Positions 26,601 through 40,057 of a stretch of 64,000 nucleotides of DNA are shown here, one piece after another. The notes under the pieces are model-generated. The model saw only the letters and a list, made by a program, of their open reading frames with translations, was not told the DNA's origin and did not search any database. The stretch's first letter is position 1, and the number at the start of each line of letters is the position of its first letter. Source of the stretch: Acanthornis magna (taxonomy: Eukaryota; Chordata; Aves; Passeriformes; Acanthizidae). The stretch covers positions 169,501-233,500 of the forward strand of contig JAWUZG010000330.1 of NCBI GenBank assembly GCA_036785705.1, in the 5' to 3' direction. The position numbers were made by a program, and so were the translations under genes.

Positions 26601-26605
26601 ATGTT
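26601..26605. repeat. 5-bp target-site duplication, right copy (ATGTT)
   Basis: Identical to the five bases at 25498-25502 and directly after the LTR terminal CA. Confidence 0.85.
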
Positions 26606-27050
26606 GGAGAGCACTGACCCTGAAATGAAGCCCTGTGGAAGATCACCAGTGACAGGTCACCAGTCTGCTGTCACCACATTCACTAATGGGGTGCCTGGCC
26701 CATGAGCCAGTTTCTCACCCATCACAAGTTTTTCCAGCTGTGGGCTGGATATTTTTTCCAGAAGGATCCTGTGAGAGACTGTGTTGGAGGTTTTACTGAA
26801 ATTCAAGAAGATGATTACACCAACTGGTTTGCTTTTGTTGACTAGGTGGTTTACCCTGTCATAAAAGGAAATTAAATTTTAAAAGCAGGACTTTCCCTTC
26901 ATGAAGGCACATTGGCTGAGACCTGTGACTGTGTTGTCCTTCAACTGTTTTTCATTACCTCCAGAATAATCTTCTCCATCATTTTACCAGGCACTGAAAG
27001 TGAGACTGAGAGTCTCATAGCTCACAGGGTCATCTGTACTGCACCAGAGG
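26601..27050 (-). mobile_element. CR1 LINE, inner part beyond the LTR
   Basis: Continuation of the CR1 at 24937-25502. The plus strand reads as the reverse complement of the late ORF2 region: GAGAGCACTGACCCTGA, the TGAGCCAGTTTCTCACCCA block, a GAGACTGTGTTGGAGGTTTTACTGAA block, a TTTACCCTGTCATAAAAGGA block, a CAGGACTTTCCCTTCATGAA block and the TCTTCTCCATCATTTTACC block. Homology fades near 27050. Stops and indels show it is inactive. Confidence 0.9.
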
Positions 27051-28594
27051 TCTAAAACTACAGTGGAAACAGAAGAGATGCATGGGTCATCTTTTTATTG
27101 GGGGAGAGAAAAAAGAAATATCTTCACAATATCTGTTTCAATTTTTCCTGACTCTTCCCCAGACTTCCTTTCATACCTGTGATAGGATATGAAATCCTAA
27201 GAGACAGTGTATCTGTTTCAAATACAGGGAGGGAAGGAAATGAGGGATGAGGATTCAGGAAGGATTAATAGATTCTGGTTTTATGACCTAAAAATGTGAT
27301 CAAGTGACTTTAAGTTCATCTGCTAATATGTGATTCATAGTTCCTTTTTTTGCTATTTGGAATTATGACACCAACATCCCCCGAATTTCTGAGGAGAAGC
27401 TTGCACATTTACACTCTAATGTTTATGGGTCAATAAAAATGAAAGGGATTTTCATCAATATTACTTTCACTGTATTTGATTGAATTACTCCAGCAGTACT
27501 TTACAATTTTACAATTTTACAGGCCAAGCAATAAAATATGAAAGAGTGAATAACACCATAGCATGCTTTCACTTGCAGTTGCAAGTTTTAATGAGCTCCT
27601 TCTGCATATGTTTTTCAGATTTTTCTATCAATAAAATAGAAAATGTAAAATTAATTACTAATCAAGTATATTTATAATATCTGAAGCATAATTTTAGCTT
27701 TTTTTAAATTAACTTGAAAATTCTTTACTGTTACTAGTTTATATAAGAAATTAGAACATCACCAGCTTGCTCTAAAGTGCTGTGAGTGCCAGGATTGTTT
27801 TCTAATTCTTCACCTTATTTATCTTACATGTGAGGTAATTTGATTTTTTTCATTCTGCAAGTTTGAGAGCAGCAAATACTTTCTTTAAGCCTAATAGTCA
27901 AACCATGGAATGCAACCTGGCCAGCCAAATGCTAACAACTTGGATTTGTACAATTTTTTTGCATCCTAAACATAGTCAGTACACAATTCTGACATGTCAT
28001 ATTCCTGTAGGTTCAAGCTAGTTATAAGCAGAATAGTGACCTTATAAAAATGTCCACTTATTTGTCTTTATAGGAAACCTCCCCACTTCTGTGTGTTCTT
28101 TCTACTTCATCATGTATCATGACCAAAATATATTTTAAATTGCTTTAAGTACATTTAAATTTTAATTTCCAGTTTATGTTCTTTGGAAATGGTGACATGG
28201 GAAGGGAGGGGTGTGAAGGAAGAAATGTTTGTCTAAAGGGTCTGTGTCTAAGGGGTCATTTTATGTTTGGGTGATGGATAAGGACATTCTGCATTGAAGG
28301 GGAGTGGGCTGGTTACTACTGAGCCACTAAATTTAGTGTAAATTGCAAAGAGTTTAGTATAAATTGGCAATCTTCATGCAGAGCAATGAGCCATAAAATT
28401 ACCAAAGTTATGCCACAGTTAGCTTTTCCTACTGCAAGTCTGCTTATTATTTAAGTGCCTTTCCTTTTGCCAGTTTTATTCAAACTCACAGATTCATGCA
28501 ACATAAAAAATTTATCACATCTGGACCTTCACTCTTCCAAGGTGAAATTGTTCCCTACTGTATATTTATCCATGCACTGTCCCAACAGACATAT
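27051..28594. other. Unique AT-rich DNA, nothing recognised
   Basis: No gene seen. A small ACAATTTT tandem run sits at 27502-27522. The 65-codon frame at 27480-27677 is AT-rich and unremarkable. Confidence 0.5.
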
Positions 28595-28850
28595 AGTTTA
28601 GTCTCATTTTAAATATCCTGAGGGAAGCTATTCCATGGCCTAATAGATCTCACTGTCAAGAGGCTTTCACATGAAATTCAGCTTGAGTTTTCCCTTTCCT
28701 AATCTTATCCCACTACTCAAGAGGGATGCCCCCCTAAACTGAAGTAAATATTTCTTCTCTTACCTAGTAGTAAAACCCTGCAGGAGCTGGGGGTTGTCAT
28801 CATGTTTCTTTACTAGTTATTGCTCACACACAATAAAGAGGGAGCCTTGA
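28595..28850 (-). mobile_element. Old CR1-type LINE fragment (minus strand)
   Basis: The plus strand holds GAAGCTATTCCATGGCCTAATAG, then a CTCACTGTCA block, a GAGTTTTCCCTTTCCTAATCTTATCCCA block and CCTGCAGGAGC...GTCATCATGT. This follows the order of an older, more diverged avian CR1 3' region. Similarity is clearly lower than for the 9.9-, 25- or 57-kb copies, and both ends are uncertain. Confidence 0.65.
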
Positions 28851-31800
28851 AGTCTGACATTTTATCATAGAAGAAGATATTAAAAGTACTAGCCAAGGTT
28901 CCTTTCCATGTGCAGAAAGTAACTACTGTTAGCCATACTGGTAATAAGTGTTATGAGTGTATATATCCAGTTTTCATCTCTTTCTAGACTTAAAATCCTG
29001 CAGAATGCATTCCTTCAAATTTCTTTTCACACTTTTTAATTACTTTATTTTTTTTTTAAACATTATGCACAGGAAAACACAAAAAGCCAAATGCTGCTGT
29101 TATTACTTTAAAGGTGTTACAAACAAAAAAGATAAATGACATATGATAGAAGTTACAGACTGAAGATCATTTACTCTAAAATTATGTCCTAAAGTCATGA
29201 AACATAAAATAACAAATAAATACCAGCTTCATCTCTTAACATGATGACATTTCTTAACTCCTCCTCAGTTTCTTGAGTGAATTGGAAATGAAAGATTTGG
29301 GGAAGAGGAGGTCAGAAAAGAACTTCCGTATGCTTAGGAATGTCTGTAGAGCTGGTGACCATGGCCAGCAATATTGATCTTGGCTTTGTCGTGTGAAACA
29401 GGCAGTCAGACCAGCAGGTTAATAAGGCAGTGTTGGGACTGACTTTGGTGACAAGGCTGACATTATTGACTTAGAGACTAGAAAGTGTGACAGTCTCAAG
29501 AAATGAAGTTTCATTTTTCTTACACATTGAAGAAAAATTTAGACTTGACAGTATCAAATAAAAGGAATGTTTAGTAGTCGGATAGGAGATTATGAGATCC
29601 AATGGAAAGGTTTTTGGCTAAAATAAAAATTTATGCAGAACATACTCCAACTCAGAAAGAGAACAACCCCTGAAAGCACAAGAAAGGAATTCTTAACAAA
29701 GCGATCCAGGCCTCATTTCTTAAATGTTGATTGACAACACATTTGACAAATATGTTTCTCCTTTCTATTAAACAGAGTGACCACCTGATTCTGCTTAAGT
29801 GTCCTGGATCTACTATTAACTTTCTTTCTGGAATAAACCTTTGCAGATTCATATCTAGCTCCAGTACCTACCTGTTATCCAATATTACTGATATGTATCT
29901 TCAAAATAAATTCTTCCTCTTCCTATGAGTATTTTTAGAATGATTTCTCCAGTCTTAAAAAACTTCTTTTTCTGAGCTACATCTCTTTCAGTGCATGTTT
30001 CTAATAATTCTGCAGAATTAGGTTTCCAATGGATACTAGCAAGTCTTCTAACATAATTTGTAATTGTCATTAAGATGTTTACTATCTCTGAGATCATGAA
30101 TCAAAATGTTGGAGTTTACTACATGTTGCATCATTTCAATAGGCTCCTGTTAAGTTGTGGATATTTATTAAAGTTTTGTGGCTGTTGTTCACAGCTTTTA
30201 GTGTGTCTATGGTACATTCCAGCTTCAATTTGATTCACAATAGACACAGGTACCAATCTATTATGGGTGGTCACTGTTCATAAATTTGGTGGGGTTTAGT
30301 GTTTTCCTTGGTTGTTTGTTTTTTAGCTTATGACTGGGTTTGGTTTTGTTTTTTTTGTTCAAAAACCCTTAGTTCCCTTTGCTCATTGTAAACAGTTACA
30401 AGAGTGTAAAGTTTAATCTCATACTGAAAGAAATATTTTATTTACTCAGTAGGGAACAGATTGTGACCAATATATTTGTAGATTCATGTGTAGAAGAAAA
30501 ACTGCAGCAGAGCAAAAGGAATCCTCCTTAAGTTTATCAGAAAACAACACAAGTATTGTTAAAATGGAAGGAATATACTTTGTGTGAAGTTTTTTTGCCT
30601 AAATTTTAGGAGAAACTGGTTTCTTTTCTCCAACTGTCCTTTAGCTTAACTTGTATGTACTTCACACCCAAACTGACAGTGACACTTCGCAAATCATCTT
30701 TATCTGTACCCACACTCGGCACTACTTACCTGAGAGAAATTAACTAAAAGGAAACTGAGAGGTCCTTGTACTTCTTTTCTGGAAAAAGATGCAAAGTTCA
30801 AGAGTAAAGCTGACTGAATTCTCACAAAACCATTCCTCCTTTTCTGCAGTAGAAATCATTGCTGCTCACAGCTGGGCTAAATACTGGAACTTACAAGCAG
30901 CTCCTTGATAGGATTTATTCATTCACACTTATCATTTGCAGTTATACTTCAAATCACAGGTTTTGATGGGTGAAATGAAATGAAATAAAAAGAAAATAAC
31001 CATAACATGTCCAAATTCTCCTTCGCCACTTGGTCAGGGGTGCAAAGATGGAACGTACAGTGATTTCAAGAGACCACAAAACCTTCACCGAGACACAATA
31101 TGCCTCATATTTCTGTGTACTGGCTCCTTTCCAACCATGTACCATATTTTCAGACTTCTATTCTTTCTCTTTTATTTTCTAATTAAAATATCAGTAATAA
31201 TTTAAAGGGAGAAACACAAAAATTAGTAATGAGCTGAGTCATATTATCCCTATGGCCTCTAATATTCAAGTACACATCCTCTTAATGGCCTTAAAGCATT
31301 GCTATTCAGAACACACAGCCTTTCACAGCAAAGTAGATGCAACTTCTTCAGTGAGAAAATATTTCTGTTCTGGCCTTAGTATATATTGTTTTGTGGTCTC
31401 TCTCTGTGACTGACCACCAGTTACAACTTACCTGCCAAAGAAAATAACTCTTCTGCAATTAAAGAAAACATATTTTGTGCTCAAAACACACTGTAGGTCT
31501 ATGTAAAACCTTCCCTGGTTCTGACTTCCTTCACTGTTCACACAATTTGTCTCCAGCCAAAACTACAAAACCCATTAAGATATTTTTTACACTATTTTGA
31601 TGACTGATTTCATCTAGGCGATACAAAGAGAAATGTAAAACTTCTACACATGAAATCTAAAGTAATTTTTATTTTTTGTGCAAGAACTGGATTCCCAAGA
31701 CAGTGTGATTGTTATTAATAAGGGTAGCATCTAACATAAAAAAGAAAAATCACCAAACTAAATTGATGTGCTATATATGGTACAGGTAAAACATGATTAT

Positions 31801-33475
31801 TCATTTACACAGAGTTTGACTTTTGTAGACATGAAGAACAGTGATAATAAGGGATTTTTTACCATCAGACTGCAAATTAAACTGGGAAATTCCACTTTTT
31901 CAGTGGGATAGCAAAAATTACGTGGTTAACAAATAGAACCCCTTGCAATCACCTATAAGGTCACCCAATAATAGGTCACTTCAGAAAGTAGCTTCTTAAA
32001 AGACAGATTGTAACATCCTTCAATGAATCCCTATCAACTATTTTAAATTTTCTCTAGTTCAGAGTTTATGGACTTGGCAGATCATCATTACTGTTTGGTT
32101 TTTTCACCCTTCAATATCAGAGTTCAGAGGTTATTGCCTTCAGAAATAATCATAGCTTTTCCATTCTAACGTAGGAGTCTATCTCCTAGTAAACACCTGG
32201 TCAATCAACACAAAATCAGAAGCTAAAGAAAATGACAGTACAGGTATAGTAGTCGCATAATGGTAACAGCAGTATATAAAAATGATTTTGCTAAAATAGT
32301 AATAACAATCTCTTAAGAGTGAGCACCCAAAAAGTGTTCAGTGGGGAATTGCAATATATAATATTTGGAAAACAATCAGTAATAACAAGTGAATGCTTCA
32401 GGAAGTACAGAATTAATTTCTTACCAAATGCTTTTATTAACTATCAAGACTACATAAAACCAGAATGTTTGCTCCAAAATTCAGACAGACAAGAAAAAAT
32501 GCTTCAACTCATGGAGCAAATTCCAAAGTGCAGTTTAGACAATGTAATATTTATTTTGTAGGTATCTATACTTCTCTTTTGTGTCTACAAATGCATGTGC
32601 AGCTGTATGTATTTTGATATAAGCCCACTGTAAATTTCATATCTGTTTCTTATTCATGTTGCCAATTTTCCAGTTGATATCCAGCCAAAGTCTTTTAAAA
32701 TCAACTTTTTCTTCATCTCTACTTATTACTCATATTTCCCTCTGTCTGTTATTTCACTAAACACCAAGACAGTTTTAAAAGCAATCTCCAATTTTCCCAT
32801 AGCTATACCTTTCTTTTATTCTTCACTTGAATTTTTTTGCATTGTGAAATCTAGCTTTTGCTCCTTGCTTTTTGCATAGGCTAAACCCACTGACCCTTCA
32901 AGCCCAAAATAGCTATCCTCTATTCTGGTTTTATTTATGGGCCCTTATTTTTCAGAAAGAGCTCTGCGATTTCCATTTTCTTTCTCTCCAGTAACCATGT
33001 TCCATATACTGTACTTAATTATGATTTCCTTGGCTACAGACATAGTTATGCTTTTCTTTGTCCTTGTTCTCTTCTTACCATTTATGCGTAAACAGAAAGT
33101 CTTTTTTACACTTTTTGCTTTGCTATTACAATACATAGAACAATGGACAAAGCAGCCACTGTAATGTGACCTCTCCCTATCAAGTGGAAAAGAATGATCT
33201 CACTGTTACCTTGTGGTTTCCTTTTCTGCTCTGTTTCATTCATTTATGCTATTGGTCGTGAACTTTTCATGGTAAGCTTTTGACTTCTTAATTTTCAATG
33301 GACAATAAGGCTTTTCCAATTAATTTCTTCACAAAATAGGCAATTTATTGTAAATAAGGTTTTGATAACTAGTTGGCCAAACATCTATAATGTGTAGACA
33401 CCTAAATTGCATGCAGTAAATTATCTCTAATTGAATACAGTGCAGTGTCTTCAAAAAAACCCCTCAAATTTTAAC
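28851..33475. other. Unique AT-rich DNA, no gene seen
   Basis: No gene or classified repeat recognised. A G/T-rich tract lies at 30286-30362. Frames of 60-80 codons at 28957, 29652, 29885, 30954 and 32319 have no recognisable domain or coding texture. Confidence 0.5.
30286..30362 (+). repeat. G/T-rich low-complexity tract
   Basis: T and G dominate the plus strand, with words such as GGTTGTTTG and GGGTTTGGTTTTG. Same sequence type as the tracts at 1277, 44769 and 51387. Confidence 0.55.
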
Positions 33476-33580
33476 AGAATCATAAAAAGGTTTGGTTTGG
33501 AAAGGACCCTTTAATATCATGTAGTCCAACCCTACTGTAATGAGCAGGCACACCTTTCACTAAATCAGGTTTTAGTAGAA
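33476..33580 (-). mobile_element. Short CR1 LINE 3' fragment (minus strand)
   Basis: The plus strand reads AGAATCATAAAAAGGTTTGG, a TTGGAAAGGACCC block, a TAGTCCAACCCTACTG block and GAGCAGGCACACCTTTCACTA. These are the final roughly 105 bases of CR1 in reverse complement. The copy is heavily truncated. Confidence 0.88.
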
Positions 33581-34574
33581 TTTCTCATGTGAAAATTTAG
33601 AATTTTCTGTCAGTATACCGCATTTAATATTTTTATTGCCCAGATTTTCAACTGAATGTAGAAGATTTAGCTTTGTTGTGTCCAACCTAAACTTGGTGCT
33701 TCAGAGCTTGGCAATGAAAAACTACAAGAAATAGTGAGTCACCATGTCATATAGCATGTGTTTGGGATCTCAGGTAATAAAGCAAAATGCAATAATTTAC
33801 AAGATGTTGTTCTGGGCTGCTATCCTTGCATTCTCCCAGCAGTTGCTGAAACTGAAACTATTGATGTGCTTAATGATTTCTTGCATTGCAAAGTATCATG
33901 CTAATTAACCCACACTCCAATTAATATCATACAGTTTTAAAATATAATTATAATTTAGAAAATGAGAAAAGGCATTTCTTTAAAAATCTCAGTTTTTGTT
34001 TCATCAATTTTGTTAATCAATTTAGACAAAGACATTTTGCACAGAAATACTAAAAGCTTCAAAAATACACATGCAGATTATCAATCAGAGTAGTATGTAC
34101 CTGTTAGTTTACTTTGCAAACTCAATTTTTGCATATTGAGGTAAAGATGAATTTAATATAAAGCTTTTCATTGCATAAGATAATTCATTGTAACCTGGAA
34201 CATGCACCTACATGGGCATAAAATCACACTTCCAGGAACTACAATTAACTTCTCTATGACCTGACTCTTACCACCGTACCAAGAGCAAAAGGGAGGGGAC
34301 TTTGCATCAGTCTGTGCCAGTCACTGATGTCATGGAATCATGTGAGATACTGTGCAATTTATGTTCTTTTCAGCAGTGAGAGTATCAATATGACTGTAAT
34401 TTGTCAGACAGGACCAAGACCCTGACCTTTAACTTTCTTCTCAAGAGAATGCTTTCGGAAAGGTAAAAACCAGGACAAGAACATGCATTATTTTGCACTG
34501 GTACTCCTGAGTCAAATGCAGTTTTTATCTGTAAGAAAAACTGAGTAGATATATCATCAACGAATCTCCACTCT
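33581..34574. other. Unique AT-rich DNA, nothing recognised
   Basis: No gene, RNA or repeat recognised in this stretch. Confidence 0.5.
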
Positions 34575-34720
34575 CACATTAAATTCATTCCAGCTTTTAG
34601 TACCAGCCATCTTTTTTGGCAGAGAGCTCCACAGTTGCAGCACCCACTGAATGAAACAGTACATTCTAGCATTTTTTATGTATTTTTTGATGCCATTTAA
34701 TTCTTCTATTGAAAAATAAT
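34575..34720 (-). mobile_element. Possible ancient CR1-like fragment (minus strand)
   Basis: The plus strand holds GAGAGCTCCACAGTTGCAGC, CTGAATGAAACAGTACATTC and GATGCCATTTAATTCTTCT. The layout resembles a region shared by old CR1/L3-type LINEs (a 'leftover, CACAG, ... AAAAAGTAC, ... ATTTCATT' order). Similarity is weak and the call rests on remembered family patterns. Confidence 0.4.
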
Positions 34721-35717
34721 AAAAACTGTGTGCCTTTTAACTCAGGTTTCATGTTGGTATGTAACTGGATTTATATTCTTATTAAGAAAATGTGGTCATG
34801 CTTGAATTTTGTATGCCTTTTGTATTGCCAGACATGCCAGAATAATGGACCAAAGACGCATCTTACAATTTACAACAGTGAAATATTTCACAAAAATTAA
34901 ATGACCCAATTATACTGAAATACCATCTTTTGAGTGCTTCATTTCTGAAAACAACTTTATTTACATTTTTTGGGGGATGAAACTCATGTGTCAGAAACTG
35001 TTCAATAGACAAGGCAGCTTAAGGGAAACTATCTCACAAGAGCAATATCACTCAAATGGAAGTACTGCTGCATTAAAACAGGATGCTATTCAAATCACGG
35101 GAATGGGCATGCAGACAAGAAAAGAAAAATTTTAGAATTTTGCCATAAATTTCAGTCAGAACAATAGAGAACACAACAAATGTCCATGAAATATAATTAT
35201 AATTGATCTCTAAAATTGTGTTTAGGAAGTATAGGCACCTGTCTGTATGACTGGAGTCTAGCCCAGTTTGTCTAGCATTATGAGTGGATAGAGGGTAATA
35301 CAAGGAGTATTTTAATTCCAGACCATCTCTCCTGTGAATATAAACATGAAAATGAAATTCCACAGCTATATAAATCTTTGACATGTCTCAGTAAACTGCT
35401 CCGGTATAATTCATCTGTTCAGTAGACCATAGTGTTTACTGTTTTCTTTCAAAGGCTTCACCATTCACACTAGTTCTGCACATTCCAAAAGAGGAGTCAG
35501 TTTGGATCTATTTTATAATTGAAATAAGTAAATCTCCATCGGAAAGTAAGAGCGCCCAAGAAGATAGGACTGTTTATTTGGCCTACCTTGTTACCTTGTT
35601 CTGGTTTTTCTGTCCAGGGCAGATTCTTCAGCCCTTAAAATACTAAACTGGAATAGCATTATGTAGAGATATATGGTATGTACACATAATAGCATAATAG
35701 ATTTATATATAGATTAC

Positions 35718-35750
<33 letters not shown>

Positions 35751-36206
35751 CACTCTGCAAAGATAAGCTTAAATAGAAATATACAAATACTTATTCTTGA
35801 AAAGAATAAATAGCGTGTCTATAAATAAGAAATATGTAATTCACCATTTTATTTTGGATAGTAGATTGTCAAAATTACTTACCGTATATTGTACAAGAAT
35901 CAAATGTGATTGATAACCTCAAAGACAAAATATATTTCATACATTGTTGTCACTGGAACAAATTCCTTTCTATTTTCATCTGAAAAACTGAAACAGTGAA
36001 ATCTGACTGCTAGGCATGCATGTCTGGGCTGTATACTGAATCATACTGACTAGAAGTTCTTGTCTTTGTCCACCATTAATTTCACACATTCACACTCCTG
36101 AATTGCAGCGATAATGAACAATACAAAACCCTGTTGTATCATGCTTAGTTGGTTATTTTGATTACTTCTTAAGTGAAATGTGTATGTCTGTACTAAAAGA
36201 TTATGA
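34721..36206. other. AT-rich DNA with a TA microsatellite, no gene
   Basis: The 103-codon minus frame at 35073-35384 is AT-rich and resembles nothing I know. An alternating TA run is at 35716-35752. Confidence 0.5.
35716..35752. repeat. (TA)n microsatellite
   Basis: About 18 TA dinucleotides with one TACA interruption. Alternating TA of this length is self-complementary and may form a cruciform or vary in length. Confidence 0.88.
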
Positions 36207-36787
36207 TGGGTCAGTTTTGGCTGGGATAATTTTCATGACAGAAGGTAGTAGGGACCTGTGCTTTGCATTTGTTGTGCAAACAGTGCTGATGGCACAGTGA
36301 TGTTCTTGCTATTGCAGGGCAGGGCTTGCACTGAGCCAAGGCCTTTTCTGACCTCACCCACAAGCCAGGAGGCTGGGGGTCCACAAGGAGTTGGGAGCAA
36401 ACACAACCAGGACAGGTGGCCCCAGTTTACCAAAGGGATATTCGGGGCTAGATGATGTCATTCTCAGCATCTAAAGGGGAATGCAAAGAGGGCAGAAAAG
36501 GAGAATTCAGAGTGATGACATTTGTCTTCCCAAGTCACCGCTATATGATGGAGCACCTCTCTGCTGGAGATGGCTGAACACCTGTCTGCACGTGGGAAGG
36601 GGTGAATGAATTTCTTTTCCTGCTTTGCTTGCACATCTGACTTCTACTTTCCCTATTAAACTCTCTCTGTCTCAACTGCTAAGTTCTCCCACTTCTACCC
36701 TTCCAATTCTCTCTCCTGTCACACTGGTGGGGCGTGAGTCAGTGGCTGTGTGGGGCTGAGCTTCTCCCTGGCTGTACTATCCAAACA
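36207..36787 (+). mobile_element. Solo LTR, avian ERVL-like family
   Basis: The segment opens with TGGGTCAGTTTTGGCTGGGA and carries blocks I recall from a widespread bird LTR: AAGGCCTTTTCTG, AGGAGGCTGGGGGTCCACAAGG, CAAAGGGATATTC, the GTTTGTCTTCCCAAGT-like block, TGGAGATGGCTGAACACCTG and TTGCTTTGCTTGC. A polyadenylation-type ATTAAA follows at 36655-36660, then TGGTGGGGCGTGAGTCAGTGG near the end. The TATA position appears degraded to ATCTAAAG (36469-36476). The last bases (CCAAACA) fit a decayed CA end. I could not confirm a target-site duplication, so both edges may be off by about 10 bp. No internal retroviral sequence adjoins it. Confidence 0.83.
36655..36660 (+). promoter_or_regulatory. LTR polyadenylation signal ATTAAA
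   Basis: ATTAAA in the TCCCTATTAAACTCTC context, where this LTR family has its polyadenylation signal, about 130 bp before the 3' edge. Confidence 0.5.
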
Positions 36788-38659
36788 GATGTATATCCTG
36801 TCAAGAATCTGCAAATGTTAGCATTGTGAACACATAAAAACTAATTTACATTAAAAATAATATTCTACAATTTAAAGCTATTTGGAGAATTTAAAGTTTT
36901 TAAGAGGCAGGGAGAAAATTTTTTTTCCCAAACTACACTGTGATTTTTCCCTTGCAACAAATTAAATCAAGAAAATCTCTGCTGATTGTGTCACCAAGGT
37001 TATAGTCAGTGTGAAATGAGAGCAACTTTGCAGTCTAGCCAAAAGGCAGCTTTGGCACACATTCAAAGAATAGGTTGTGTGAAGCCAGGGGTGTCATCTT
37101 CCAGTGATCATTAAACAGGTCTTTAGCAAACAGTATGTCAGTCCTAAACTTCCCCCCAAACCAATTCATTTAATTTTGTTTGTTTGTTTTAGAAACGTAG
37201 ATTGAAAAGTGTGGAGCAGTTATTAAAAGCAGTTCTTAATCACAAAATGTTACTGGCTGCAATTTCAGAGCAGCAGTTTTAAGCCCAGACATATGCTTCC
37301 ACCACAGGAGCCATCCTACTGTTTGTAACACATGGAGAAAATTCACTGCTTAGCATCCTAAAGGTTTCATTGCTCATCTCCAATAAGGACTACAACTTGG
37401 CGCCTAAAATTTGCTGCGTTGCCTTTCAGTGCGATGATCAAGAGTGAGGGTTGCTCTCTATCTTTCTAAGATGCATAATTGAAATACAAACATATTTTGA
37501 ATTAAATGGCATGGCTGTTTCAGAGTAGCAGAAGTATCAGCCCTTGTTTTTTGGGCTGTAGCCATTTGTAAATCATTGTTTTCACCGTGTAATGACACTG
37601 ATATGGTTTAGTTAATATTCTTGGATTTTTTTCGTTTGTTTCAGTCATCTTTTTCCCACCATTGTTTTTCAAATATTTCTTGGTCTTGTATATTTTTCTG
37701 TGTTGAAATTTGTCCTCCCATGAGCTTTATTTGTAACTTTTATTATATTTACTTCTTCTTGCTTATAACTGTGTCAGTTCTTATAATGTCCTTTTCTCTT
37801 CTTTTTTTTCTTTATAATAAATCTTGCTTTTCAACTTTTCTCCTTCATTTATGCCACCTTTTTGGCAGATTTCCTCCCTTTCCCTGCCTTCTATTTGCCT
37901 CCTAGTCTCTTCAATTAATAATCTTTTGCTTATATTCTCATCTTTTTCACATTTTTGGTTCTCCTTCATGAAGTTCATCTGGAAAACCATCTTTTAGTAT
38001 CGTGTCTGGCAGCAAAAGAAAGCTGATTGAAAAACTGATAGCTATGCCCCCTCTTTTTTTCATATCCCTTGGCAATCTGGGAGGTGAGAAGGATGCCATG
38101 AAACTGGTGTCCCTCACTGTCCCTGCCATTCTGGATTGATGTATTCCTTGTTGGAGAAAAACTGGATTAACACATTTTGGAAACCAGGTCATTTGTTTGG
38201 GAGAGGCTCCACCCTTACTTTGTCCTGTGTTTCACACCATTCTGAGAGCCATTGCTCTCTTCATCCAAACTTTTGCACAGGAACAAATTTGACTAAAGAG
38301 AATAAATAAGAGGAGTCCTTAGGCCTGGCACTATGCTGCTCTTTGGAGATTCTTCTCTTCAGCCTCATGAATATTGATACTGTGTAATTATTCTTTCTGT
38401 TGAAGTGAAGCATTGCAATGCTGTGTTACATTTTCTTATTTGCATTAACACACATTTGCTGAGCAGTTGTTTGCATTACGTTTTGATACAAAGACATACA
38501 ACTTACTGTATCACTGGGGAAAAGTAAGAAATGTCGTGTTTTGGAAATGTTTTTAACAGAACAAAACACATACAAATCTTTTCATCCATATGTTGACACT
38601 GTAAGGATGAAAATACAGACTGTGAGAGAACCTGTAATTAGTGGAAATTTTGAAGCTGT

Positions 38660-38676
38660 ATTTTTTTTTTTTTTTA
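38660..38676 (+). repeat. Poly-T run
   Basis: About 17 consecutive T residues followed by AATTTTAAAAAAG. It could be an old retroposon tail on the minus strand, but no body is recognisable. Confidence 0.6.
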
Positions 38677-38875
38677 ATTTTAAAAAAGCTGTGTTAAATT
38701 TAACAAACTCATGGATTAAAACCTCTTTTTCTTCAGTCCTGTAAGGCAATCTCTCATTCCTTCCTTCAATCTTCCATAACCCTGAATGAGTACAGTTCAT
38801 TTATCCTGCTACCATCATGGTCATTCCCCAACTTTAAAACTCATTAGTGTAAAATTACATAATTCTAAATTCTAT

Positions 38876-38993
38876 TAAAAAAACAAAGAAAACCAAAACC
38901 AAACCAAACTAGGAATGAAAATATCCAAAAACAAACAACCCAAAAACCAACCAACTAACCAAAAATCCAAAACACAATAAAACAAAAACCAGC
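38876..38993. repeat. A/C-rich low-complexity tract
   Basis: The plus strand has almost no T or G over about 115 bases and is made of AAACC, AAAAC and CCAA words. It is the complementary composition to the G/T tracts elsewhere in the window. Confidence 0.7.
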
Positions 38994-40057
38994 CTAGAGT
39001 GTTATGAAATCAATTTCACTTACCTAAACTTGTTCAGCTTCCTTCTCTCGCACACCTTCAAACTGTCATCATTTGCTGTATATCACCACAATATATCCTT
39101 CTAAATCATTATGACTACTTTTCAAACCTGGCATGAAATAGCTTGCAAGGTTTTTATGTTGATTTTAAGGAATTAGAAGCGTTCACCATGTTATTTATTC
39201 AGAACATATCTGCAGGAAAATATACATATTCTAGCATCTACAGAATGCTTCCAGAGTAGCTTTGAGCGTGGGCAACGGCGATACTAGAGTGTCATCAGGA
39301 TTAAAGTTGTCTATATTATCAATCACAAAGAACCTTAGTTAACTAAACCTACTGTGGAGGGTGTTAGATTCAGTCAATTAAGGCAGGCTGAACCTCTGTG
39401 ATTTTTCCTAATGGCAAACCTAATTCCCGAAGAATATATTTGTCATCTTCTAATTTCTTTGAAGCATTTGTGATTTATCTGGAATTTTGTTTTGCTACTG
39501 ACCAATGTCAACGTGTGTCTTCTCCCTTATTGAACCTCATTTGGTAGGAAAGACCAAAATTTTGCATTTTCTAAGGTGCCAGGAGCAAACTTTTTCAAAG
39601 GGTACATTATTATAATGCATTGCAATTACCTTGCAGTTGCAATACATTTTAGTTTCTCAGTATTGGACCACTACAGAGTAATGAGGCAATTATTCGCTAT
39701 AGAGCCTAAGGAAGACATGACCACAATACAAAAAATTATCTCCAGCACAGATGCACTGCAGAGCTGTCTCTTTTATTAGGCCAACAGAAAATAAGAAGTT
39801 TGGGCAGGTACAGAACTGAATCATTTACATCTGAAGCGGTTATTCCTCCATGTCAATTTTGCAGGTTTTTTGGCCTTAATTCACATCTCATGCTGAACTT
39901 GCCAATATTTTCAAAGCCAGAACAAAGGGAAGATGATAAAACAGGATATCTATATTTCATTTTTCACAATCATTGCATCTATATGCAATGTAACTGTCTC
40001 ATATATAGTGAACAGTCCAAAAGACTTTTTGGAGAGTGCTTGAAGTCTCCAATAAAC

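Noticed and set aside
28957..29139. Possible continuation of the old CR1 past 28850
   Set aside because: Only short words match CR1-like sequence and their order is not kept.
36199..36792. Target-site duplication around the 36.2-kb LTR (GATTA / GATGT or GATG)
   Set aside because: Only three of five bases match, or the LTR would have to start without TG. Not enough to claim a duplication.
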